From: Allorhizocola sp044869915
GTDB lineage: Bacteria; Actinomycetota; Actinomycetes; Mycobacteriales; Micromonosporaceae
Assembly (NCBI GenBank): GCA_044869915.1
Contig: JBIOYB010000051.1
Location: forward strand, 1 to 7,396
Direction of reading: 5' to 3'
DNA: 7,396 nt
Below, piece by piece: positions 1-4,531 of the stretch. The stretch's first letter is position 1. Each line of letters starts with the position of its first letter. The notes below the pieces were generated by a model, which did no database searches, was not told the DNA's origin, and saw only the letters and a program-made list of their open reading frames with translations. The translations under genes and the position numbers were made by a program.

Positions 1-2
1 CG

Positions 3-140
3 GTGGAAGCCCTGGGTCGTGAGCTGGTATTCAGTGATCGTGAATGCGTGAAGCAATATACGCAGGTCTTTGAATGGATCCGGGCGTCCGCATTGGACCC
101 GAGGCAATCCAAGGCTTGGCTTAGCGAACAACTGTACTGA
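3..140 (+). CDS. C-terminal end of a DUF5753 (Scr1-type) HTH transcriptional regulator, partial
   Basis: An open frame enters from the left edge and ends at TGA 138-140, giving 45 residues. The segment VEALGRELVFSD is followed by ECVKQYTQVFEWIRASALDP and a short helical tail. This is the usual end of DUF5753 regulators: a hydrophobic strand, an acidic turn, then a helix in which the last domain residues read like (Y)T..F..LRAAALSP..S. Such proteins carry an N-terminal XRE-type helix-turn-helix and the DUF5753 sensor or dimer domain. They are abundant in mycelial actinomycetes, often paired with a DUF397 protein. Only the tail is in the window, so the DNA-binding part cannot be seen. No DUF397 gene follows: the next frame lacks the W-R-K-S-S core of that family. 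The family call rests on recall of its C-terminal pattern. Confidence 0.6.
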   Translation: MEALGRELVFSDRECVKQYTQVFEWIRASALDPRQSKAWLSEQLY

Positions 141-275
141 TCATTGTTCACACTGAGTCACCCGAACGGGCGGCACTGCCCGACGTTCGTCGAGTCTTTC
201 TTGATTCCACAACTGCGCGTGCCCCAGCATTGGCATCAAAGCCAGTGTGGAAATTCCAGGGATGGATCTGAGGGC

Positions 276-524
276 ATGCGGTTTCTCATCGTCCGGACGG
301 AGGTTAGACCGTTCGCGCCCGAAGAGGTGGTGGCCTCGTTTGGCGAGGATGCCCCTCTCCGCGATGAGAGCATCGCTCCCGAACAGAGACGCCAAGTAGC
401 CGAGGCCGACAATTTGGACTCGGCTTTGCAATTGGCAAAGGCACTTGCATCGGTGGGCGCCGTGCGATCGGGGCGCCAGCGGGTGAAGGTCGTCCGGCTC
501 GACGCCCCGAAGTGGCTCAACTGA
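276..524 (+). CDS. small hypothetical protein, 82 aa
   Basis: I do not recognise this protein. The frame ending at TGA 522-524 gives MRFLIVRTEVRPF at the start and RVKVVRLDAPKWLN at the end. In between is an acidic, Gln/Arg-rich middle and an amphipathic helix (DNLDSALQLAKALASVG). The predicted order strand-helix-helix-strand suggests a compact alpha/beta fold with no signal peptide or membrane segment. ATG 276 is chosen because the protein-like sequence begins there. The frame stays open back to TTG 144, but that extension (His/Pro/Phe/Cys-rich) does not look like a folded domain. Shine-Dalgarno support is weak: GAGGG at 270-274 is too close and AGGGA at 258-262 rather far. It follows the DUF5753 regulator gene by 135 nt and stops 6 nt before the stop of the opposing mycoredoxin gene, so the two are tail-to-tail. 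Confidence 0.5.
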   Translation: MRFLIVRTEVRPFAPEEVVASFGEDAPLRDESIAPEQRRQVAEADNLDSALQLAKALASVGAVRSGRQRVKVVRLDAPKWLN

Positions 525-530
525 ACTTTT

Positions 531-767
531 TTAGCTGAGCTTCGCCTTCACCTGATTGATGTTGGGGTTGGTCATCGCCGTGCCGTCAGGGAAGCGAACG
601 GTCGGCACCGTCTGATTGCCACCGTTGACGCTCATCACATATTCGGCCGCAGCAAGATCCTGCTCGATGTCGACCACGGTGTAGGGGATGCCCTCGCGGT
701 CAAGCTGGGTCTTGAGCCTGTGACAGTAGCCACACCAGCTCGTCGAATACATCGTCAGCACGCTCAT
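531..767 (-). CDS. mrx1: mycoredoxin (glutaredoxin-like thiol oxidoreductase), Mrx1-type
   Basis: This 78-aa thioredoxin-fold protein has the redox motif Cys12-Gly-Tyr-Cys15 preceded by Trp11, the cis-proline loop TVPT at 53-56, and the following FPDGT turn. That pattern (WCGYCHRLK plus GGNQTVPTVRF) is typical of actinobacterial mycoredoxins. These proteins reduce mycothiol mixed disulfides on proteins and are recycled by mycothiol and its reductase in the cytosol. Length and motif spacing match the family with no extension. ATG 767-765 is the natural start because the fold's first strand (SVLTMYST) begins at once. A purine-rich GGTAGGG lies just upstream, though its spacing is short. The gene is divergent from uvrD2 with 111 nt between the starts, the same arrangement as Rv3198A/uvrD2 in M. 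tuberculosis. Family and orientation are secure; mycothiol specificity is inferred from the family and host type. Confidence 0.93.
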   Translation of the reverse strand: MSVLTMYSTSWCGYCHRLKTQLDREGIPYTVVDIEQDLAAAEYVMSVNGGNQTVPTVRFPDGTAMTNPNINQVKAKLS

Positions 768-878
768 GACCCTACCAACGTGCCATCTCGGCCGGGGAAT
801 TCCGCGCCACGGCAGACGTCACAGCCCGGGTCCTGTCGGGCCCGTTTCTGTCGGACCAGGGTGGAATGATGTCGAGCT

Positions 879-2987
879 GTGACAGCTGGCTCAGTCTTGC
901 GTGGTCTCGATGAAGAACAGCGGGCGGCGGTGACCGCCCCCGCCGGTCCGGTCTGCATCCTTGCGGGCGCGGGCACAGGCAAAACCCGGGCGATCACGCA
1001 TCGCATCGCCCATCGCGTGGTGACCGGCCAGATCCAGGCGCGCCATGTGTTGGCCGTCACGTTCACCGCGCGGGCCGCCGCCCAGCTGCGCGAGCGACTG
1101 GCCACACTGGACGCTCAGGGCGTGCAGGCGCGCACGTTCCACGCGGCCGCGTTACGCCAGCTGAAGTTCTTCGCGCCCCGCCTGTTCCGCGGGCGCGACG
1201 TGCCGGAGTTGACCGAGAGCAAGGCCCGGTTCGTGGCGATCGCCGCGGCCAAGGCGCGGGTCCGCGCCGACCGCACCGCAGCGCGCGACCTGGCGGGCGA
1301 GATCGAGTGGGCCAAGTCTTCGCTTGTGGAGCCTTCGGAGTATGAGGTCGCCGCGGCCAAGGCCGGCCGGGAGACGCCCCTGGAGGCACCGCAGGTCGCC
1401 ACGGTATATGCGGAGTATGAAAAGGCCAAGCGGTCCGCCGGGGTGATCGACTTTGAGGATCTGCTGCGCGCGATGTGCTGGGGGATCGAGGAGCACTCCG
1501 ACGTCGCCGAGCAGATCCGCGCGCAATACCGCCACTTCGTCGTCGATGAATACCAAGATGTCAACCCGTTGCAGCAGCGCCTGCTCGACGCGTGGCTGGG
1601 CGGGCGCGAGGATCTGACCGTCGTCGGCGATGCGGCGCAGACCATCTACTCGTTCACCGGGGCCACATCGTCCTATCTGGTCGACTTCCCGCGGCAGCAC
1701 CGGGGCGCGGTGGTGGTCCGGCTCGTGCGTGACTACCGATCCACGCCGCAGGTGGTGGGGCTGGCCAACGCGGTGATCGGGCAGGCGCGCGGTTCGAGTT
1801 CGCGGCTGCGGCTCGACCTGATCGGGCAGCGCCCGTCCGGGCCCGAGCCCGATGTGCGGGTCTTCTCCGACGAGATCACGGAGGCGACGGCGGTCGCGCG
1901 CCGATGCGCCGAGCTGATCGCGGCGGGCACGCCGGCATCGGAGATCGCGGTGCTGTTCCGCACCAACGCCCAGTCGGAGACCTATGAGGAGGCTCTTTCA
2001 GAAGCCAATGTGCCTTATGTCGTACGAGGTGGAGAGCGCTTTTTCGACCGTTCCGAGATCCGGCAGGCGCGGGCGGCCCTGCGGTCGGCCGCTCGGTCCC
2101 AATCGGATGAAGAGTTGGTCAATGCCGTGAGCGAGATCCTTCGCGGGCTCGGATGGGAGCCCGAGCGTCCGCCCAGCGGCGGGGCGGCGCGCGAGCGGTG
2201 GGAGTCGCTGGCGGCGCTGGTGCGGCTGGCCGCCGACTTCCGGGCGGAGCCCGATGCGCCGGACGGACTGGCGGGGTTCGTGGCGGAGCTCGATCGGCGG
2301 GCCGAGGCGCAGCACGTGCCGACTGTGGCGGGTGTCACACTCGCCAGCCTGCACTCGGCCAAGGGCCTCGAGTGGGACGCGGTGTTCCTGGTCGGCCTGG
2401 CCGAGGGCACGCTGCCCACGTCCTATGCGCGCAACTTCGAGGCGCTGGAGGAGGAGCGGCGGCTGCTCTATGTCGGGATCACGCGGGCGCGGGAGTGGCT
2501 GTGGCTCAGCTTCGGCGAGGCGCGTTCGCCGGGTGGGCGGGCTCGGCGGCCGAGCCGGTTCCTGCCCCAGCTGGGCGGGGAGTCACCCACCGAGCGGGCG
2601 AAGCGGCAGCCGCAGGCGCGGGGCGAGCGCCGCAAGACCGTGATCGTGAGCTGCCGGGTGTGCGGGGCGACCTTGACCGCCGGGCAGGACCGCAAGCTGG
2701 GCCGGTGCGCCGACTGTCCGTCCAATATGGACGAGGAGCTGTTTGAGCGGCTGCGGGAGTGGCGGGTCAAGGTGGCCTCGACCGCATCGGTCCCGGCATA
2801 TGTTGTCTTTACTGACGCAACCCTGACAGCAATCGCCGAGCGAATGCCGGAAGATAACGCTGGGCTATCCGCCATCGCCGGGATCGGCCCGCGCAAACTG
2901 GAACTTTACGGCGAAAGTGTGCTCCGTTTGGTAGCTGGAGCACAGGTCGAAAAAGTTCTTGAAAAAGATTTGGCTACAGAGGCATAA
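879..2987 (+). CDS. uvrD2: UvrD2-type superfamily 1 DNA helicase with tetracysteine and HRDC tail
   Basis: A 702-aa SF1A ATP-dependent 3'-5' DNA helicase of the UvrD/PcrA family. Motifs in order are Walker A AGAGTGKT (29-36), motif Ia TFTARAA (61-67), Walker B VDEYQD (222-227), motif III VVGDAAQTIYSFTGA (248-262), motif IV YRSTP (286-290), motif V around HSAKGLEWD (492-500) and motif VI LYVGITRARE (530-539). After the helicase core comes a CxxC-(14)-CxxC zinc-type motif (Cys592, 595, 610, 613), then an HRDC domain at about 615-690. This helicase, tetracysteine and HRDC order defines mycobacterial UvrD2 and separates it from UvrD1. GTG 879 is the first possible start after an in-frame TGA at 867; GGTGGA at 860-865 is a distant ribosome-site candidate. 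The last 60 or so codons use many more A/T third bases than the rest, next to the whiB7 leader. UvrD2 is reported essential in M. tuberculosis; its role here is presumed to be genome maintenance. Confidence 0.95.
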   Translation: MTAGSVLRGLDEEQRAAVTAPAGPVCILAGAGTGKTRAITHRIAHRVVTGQIQARHVLAVTFTARAAAQLRERLATLDAQGVQARTFHAAALRQLKFFAPRLFRGRDVPELTESKARFVAIAAAKARVRADRTAARDLAGEIEWAKSSLVEPSEYEVAAAKAGRETPLEAPQVATVYAEYEKAKRSAGVIDFEDLLRAMCWGIEEHSDVAEQIRAQYRHFVVDEYQDVNPLQQRLLDAWLGGREDLTVVGDAAQTIYSFTGATSSYLVDFPRQHRGAVVVRLVRDYRSTPQVVGLANAVIGQARGSSSRLRLDLIGQRPSGPEPDVRVFSDEITEATAVARRCAELIAAGTPASEIAVLFRTNAQSETYEEALSEANVPYVVRGGERFFDRSEIRQARAALRSAARSQSDEELVNAVSEILRGLGWEPERPPSGGAARERWESLAALVRLAADFRAEPDAPDGLAGFVAELDRRAEAQHVPTVAGVTLASLHSAKGLEWDAVFLVGLAEGTLPTSYARNFEALEEERRLLYVGITRAREWLWLSFGEARSPGGRARRPSRFLPQLGGESPTERAKRQPQARGERRKTVIVSCRVCGATLTAGQDRKLGRCADCPSNMDEELFERLREWRVKVASTASVPAYVVFTDATLTAIAERMPEDNAGLSAIAGIGPRKLELYGESVLRLVAGAQVEKVLEKDLATEA

Positions 2988-3020
2988 ATCGTTTGCGCGG
3001 TCCCCCGCAGGCGGCATAAC
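2959..3020 (+). promoter_or_regulatory. candidate whiB7-operon promoter region
   Basis: Two sigma-70-like arrangements can be read at the AT-rich junction of uvrD2 and the leader. One is TTGAAA (2959-2964), 18 nt, then CATAAA (2983-2988), which overlaps the uvrD2 stop codon. The other is TTGCGC (2993-2998), 16 nt, then CATAAC (3015-3020). Known whiB7 promoters carry an AT-rich block close to the -10 element to which WhiB7 bound to the primary sigma factor docks. The A-rich run at 2961-2970 would suit the first option, but no canonical site is clear. Either would start the RNA upstream of the hairpin at 3041 and the leader ORF. Which is used cannot be settled by eye. Confidence 0.3.
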
Positions 3021-3040
3021 CTTCGGTCACAAACGTTAAC

Positions 3041-3058
3041 GAGCACCTCAGGGTGCTC
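3041..3058 (+). other. small perfect hairpin in the whiB7 5' leader
   Basis: GAGCACC (3041-3047) and GGTGCTC (3052-3058) form a perfect 7-bp stem closed by a TCAG tetraloop. It sits 20 nt before the leader ORF's Shine-Dalgarno (AGGAGG, 3079-3084). There is no U-tract after it, so it is a poor terminator for uvrD2. A stabilising 5' hairpin or part of leader folding is more likely. The pairing is directly visible; the role is inferred. Confidence 0.5.
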
Positions 3059-3092
3059 ACGGCCCACGAGCGCCAGAGAGGAGGCGAGTCCG

Positions 3093-3368
3093 ATGAGGCT
3101 CATGTTCACCAACACCGCGCCAGTTTCGGTCTTCGCTCCCACTGGCGCTTGCACTGTGACGCCGGTCGCCGCTCGCTTGCGCGCGGTCAACCCGGCTGCC
3201 GTCGCTCCCGTGACGGCTCGGCCGCTGCCGATGACCCGACAGGATCAGTCTGCCCAAAGTCTGATCATGACGGCCAAGCACGGCTACACCCCGGTCCTGG
3301 AGACCAACCCGGGCAGCAGGCTCGGAGGTTTCCGCGGTGTTCCGCCTCGAAGTAAGCAGCCGGACTAG
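3093..3368 (+). CDS. upstream ORF / leader peptide of whiB7, 91 aa
   Basis: ATG 3093 follows a consensus AGGAGG (3079-3084) with 8-nt spacing, the best ribosome site in the window, so translation is very likely. The product is low-complexity: 12 Ala, eight of them at residues 19-42, together with Pro, Thr, Val and Arg, and a Gly/Arg/Pro/Lys-rich end. There is no recognisable domain, and the single Cys (20) has no motif around it. This suggests the act of translation matters more than the peptide. Codons 80-87 coincide with the 5' arm of the antiterminator (3331-3352), and the TAG stop (3366-3368) lies inside the nested hairpin 3358-3389. A ribosome at the end of this ORF would therefore disrupt the antiterminator. 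Upstream ORFs that control whiB7/wblC by attenuation are known in Streptomyces and mycobacteria. The ORF ends 155 nt before whiB7. A stable functional small protein is the alternative. Confidence 0.75.
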   Translation: MRLMFTNTAPVSVFAPTGACTVTPVAARLRAVNPAAVAPVTARPLPMTRQDQSAQSLIMTAKHGYTPVLETNPGSRLGGFRGVPPRSKQPD

Positions 3369-3407
3369 AAAAGATCTAGCCCACCGGCTCACCTTCGAGG
3401 CCGCGGA
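3331..3407 (+). promoter_or_regulatory. antiterminator fold of the whiB7 leader
   Basis: TCCGCGG (3331-3337) plus CCTCGAAG (3345-3352) is complementary to the continuous CTTCGAGGCCGCGGA (3393-3407): 7 + 8 bp with only a 7-nt bulge (3338-3344). Inside this helix nests AGCCGG (3358-3363) with CCGGCT (3384-3389), and inside that CTAGA (3365-3369) with TCTAG (3375-3379) around an AAAGA loop. The whole is a rod of 26 bp. The 3' arm contains the entire 5' arm of the terminator (3398-3407), so the two folds exclude each other. The 5' arm is within the last codons of the leader ORF, which links the switch to ribosome position. The base pairing is read from sequence; the regulatory logic follows the published whiB7/wblC attenuation model. 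Confidence 0.72.
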
Positions 3408-3442
3408 ACCCGACAACCGGGATCCGCGGCCTTAGTTATTTA
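3398..3442 (+). terminator. intrinsic terminator (attenuator) ahead of whiB7
   Basis: AGGCCGCGGA (3398-3407) pairs perfectly with TCCGCGGCCT (3423-3432). Across an A-A mismatch, CCCG (3409-3412) pairs with CGGG (3418-3421) around an ACAAC loop. The stem is followed by TAGTTATTTA (3433-3442), the most T-rich stretch of the leader. It lies between the leader ORF stop and the whiB7 start, so full termination would silence whiB7. It shares its 5' arm with the antiterminator 3331-3407. Confidence 0.8.
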
Positions 3443-3444
3443 CC

Positions 3445-3468
3445 GGACACCTGCCCCCACAGGTGTCC
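3445..3468 (+). promoter_or_regulatory. perfect 9-bp inverted repeat between attenuator and whiB7
   Basis: GGACACCTG (3445-3453) and CAGGTGTCC (3460-3468) are exact reverse complements separated by six bases (CCCCCA). It begins 3 nt after the terminator's T-rich tail and ends 55 nt before the whiB7 ATG. It has no U-tract of its own. It could be an RNA hairpin shielding the whiB7 message or setting translation, or an operator for a dimeric DNA-binding protein; half-site centres are about 15 bp apart. The symmetry is certain and the function unknown. Confidence 0.55.
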
Positions 3469-3523
3469 ACACACGAGGGAAGACGATCCAAGAGATCGAG
3501 AACGAAGGAGAGGTGACCGGGAG

Positions 3524-3883
3524 ATGAGTCTGGCGTTGGCCCCAGCGGACTTCGATGTCCAGCTGGGTGCGGAGCTGCCCTGCCGCAAGTTCGACCCCGA
3601 CCTATGGTTCGCGGACGTTCCTGGCGAGCTGGAGATGGCAAAGGCCCTCTGCGGTGAGTGCCCGCTGAAGGTCGAGTGCCTGGCCGGTGCGCTTGAGCGT
3701 GAGGAGCCCTGGGGCGTCTGGGGTGGCGAGATCTTCGAGCGTGGTGCGGTCGTGGCGCGCAAGCGTCCGCGTGGCCGTCCACGTAAGGACGATGTCGCCC
3801 GCGAGGCGGCCCTTGCGGCCGAGACCGAGGCTCGGGTAGCAGCGACCGTGACCGGCCGCGAGTCGGTCCGCCTCGCCGCATAG
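3524..3883 (+). CDS. whiB7: WhiB7 (WblC) iron-sulfur transcriptional activator of intrinsic antibiotic resistance
   Basis: A 119-aa WhiB-like protein. Four cysteines, Cys20, Cys43, Cys46 and Cys52 (C-x22-C-x2-C-x5-C), bind a [4Fe-4S] cluster. The EPWGVWGGE turn (61-69) is the segment that contacts the primary sigma factor, and KRPRGRPRK (80-88) is an AT-hook. The AT-hook is the hallmark of WhiB7 among WhiB paralogues. WhiB7 binds region 4 of the housekeeping sigma factor and AT-rich DNA by the -10 element. It activates its own gene and a regulon of efflux pumps, ribosome-modifying and protective enzymes after translation-blocking antibiotics or amino-acid stress. The acidic/alanine tail after the hook (89-119) is less conserved. 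ATG 3524 is preceded by AAGGAG (3505-3510, rather far) and GGGAG (3519-3523, very close). Position beside uvrD2 and near the ABC1 gene matches M. tuberculosis. Expression is expected to be set by the leader attenuator. Confidence 0.96.
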   Translation: MSLALAPADFDVQLGAELPCRKFDPDLWFADVPGELEMAKALCGECPLKVECLAGALEREEPWGVWGGEIFERGAVVARKRPRGRPRKDDVAREAALAAETEARVAATVTGRESVRLAA

Positions 3884-3955
3884 AGCGCAGCATCCGCAAA
3901 CAACAACACCAGCCGTTCGCCGGCAGGTACCCAAACATCCAAGAAGGACAAGGAA

Positions 3956-4120
3956 ATGACGGAGCAGACAGGATTCAACGAGATGTATATGATTCACGAA
4001 GTCATGAGCCGGGCACGAATGCGCGAGCCTCAGAAATCCCCCTCTGAGGCTGCCCACTCCGCTCGCCAGATCGCTATCCGCGCCCGCCGTCGGGCGGCCC
4101 GGGAAGCGGCGGGCCAGTAA
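3956..4120 (+). CDS. small basic protein downstream of whiB7, 54 aa, hypothetical
   Basis: ATG 3956 is preceded by AAGGA (3944-3948) at 7-nt spacing and the frame ends at TAA 4118-4120. The product starts MTEQTGFNEMYMIHEVMSRA and ends in an Arg/Ala-rich helix (about 36-54, RQIAIRARRRAAREAAGQ). It has no Cys, signal peptide or transmembrane segment. The Met-rich first half and the basic second half could form two amphipathic helices, suggestive of nucleic-acid or ribosome contact, but that is speculation. It lies 72 nt after whiB7 on the same strand with no terminator between, and a strong hairpin follows 11 nt after its stop. It should therefore be on the whiB7 transcript and under the same attenuator. 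Translation is likely from the ribosome site and the transcript layout. I do not recognise the family. Confidence 0.68.
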   Translation: MTEQTGFNEMYMIHEVMSRARMREPQKSPSEAAHSARQIAIRARRRAAREAAGQ

Positions 4121-4131
4121 CAAATGAATGC

Positions 4132-4160
4132 GCGGGCCGGGAGCCGGACTCCCGGCCCGC
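4132..4160 (+). terminator. strong hairpin terminator ending the whiB7 operon
   Basis: GCGGGCCGGGAG (4132-4143) pairs perfectly with CTCCCGGCCCGC (4149-4160), a 12-bp nearly all G/C stem around a CCGGA loop. It starts 11 nt after the stop of the 54-aa gene. There is no T-tract downstream, which is common for actinobacterial terminators. Being symmetrical, it could also act on antisense RNA coming from the opposite side. Confidence 0.75.
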
Positions 4161-4200
4161 TCGCATCACCTTCCCCCACCGCGGTCGGCCCCTTTTGGGA

Positions 4201-4531
4201 TCCGGCCGCGGTTTGTGTTGCTCGCGCCTTGGCGGGTATGTGTCGCTCGCCTGGCGCGCCCCCTGTGGCCGTGCTCGTGCTCGCCTTGCGTGGCCGTGTT
4301 CGCCTTGCGTGGCCGTGCTCGTGCTCGCCTGGCGCGCCCCCGGTGGCCGTGCTCGTGCTCGCCTTGCGTGGCCGTGCTGGCCTTGCGTGGCCGTGGCCGT
4401 GCTGGCCTTGCGTGGCCGTGTTCGCCTTGCGTGGCCGTGTTCGCTTTGTGCGCGGATGGGGTCGTGCTCGCCGCTTGTGTGCGCGGGTTGTGCTTGTATT
4501 GCCGGGCGGGTCGGCTTTGTTGCGTGGGCTC
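4201..4531. other. adenine-depleted gene-free junction between convergent genes
   Basis: This stretch between the whiB7-operon terminator and the stop of the convergent methyltransferase contains only three plus-strand A (4238, 4456, 4498), including a 217-nt run with none (4239-4455). Every stop codon contains an A on the sense strand and starts with T, so no stop can arise on either strand of the A-free run and all six frames stay open. The long Arg/Ala/Gly or His/Pro-rich frames here are therefore composition artefacts. The tandem repeat 4251-4444 fills most of it, but the flanks are equally A-poor. I see no gene, RNA or promoter in it. Confidence 0.85.
4251..4444. repeat. 78-bp higher-order tandem repeat made of 19/25/34-bp units
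   Basis: The base unit is CTTGCGTGGCCGTGTTCGC (19 bp). The array reads as a 34-bp unit (4251-4284, starting CTGGCGCGCC), a 19-bp unit (4285-4303) and a 25-bp unit (4304-4328). The same 34/19/25 order repeats at 4329-4362, 4363-4381 and 4382-4406. Two further identical 19-bp units follow at 4407-4425 and 4426-4444, then a decayed remnant. The 25-bp unit is the 19-bp unit with a 6-bp internal duplication. The two 78-bp copies (4251-4328 and 4329-4406) differ at a handful of positions. No spacers, no CRISPR character and no transposase nearby. Confidence 0.9.

Noticed and set aside
144..275. N-terminal extension of the 82-aa gene from TTG 144, or a DUF397 partner of the DUF5753 regulator
   Set aside because: The segment lacks the DUF397 W-R-K-S-S core and a ribosome site, and its composition is not protein-like; protein-like sequence begins at ATG 276.
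141..520. Two minus-strand frames opposite the 82-aa gene
   Set aside because: They overlap each other and the plus-strand frame, and neither shows a motif or ribosome site; the plus-strand frame has the more protein-like sequence.
2153..2746. Plus- and minus-strand Arg/Gly/Ala-rich frames inside uvrD2
   Set aside because: They are shadows in a GC-rich gene whose true frame carries all helicase motifs.
3041..3058. Intrinsic terminator of uvrD2
   Set aside because: The 7-bp hairpin has no T-tract and lies just before a strong ribosome site, so it fits better as a leader structure.
4251..4444. CRISPR array
   Set aside because: Repeats abut directly without unique spacers, units are 19-34 bp, and no cas gene is near.
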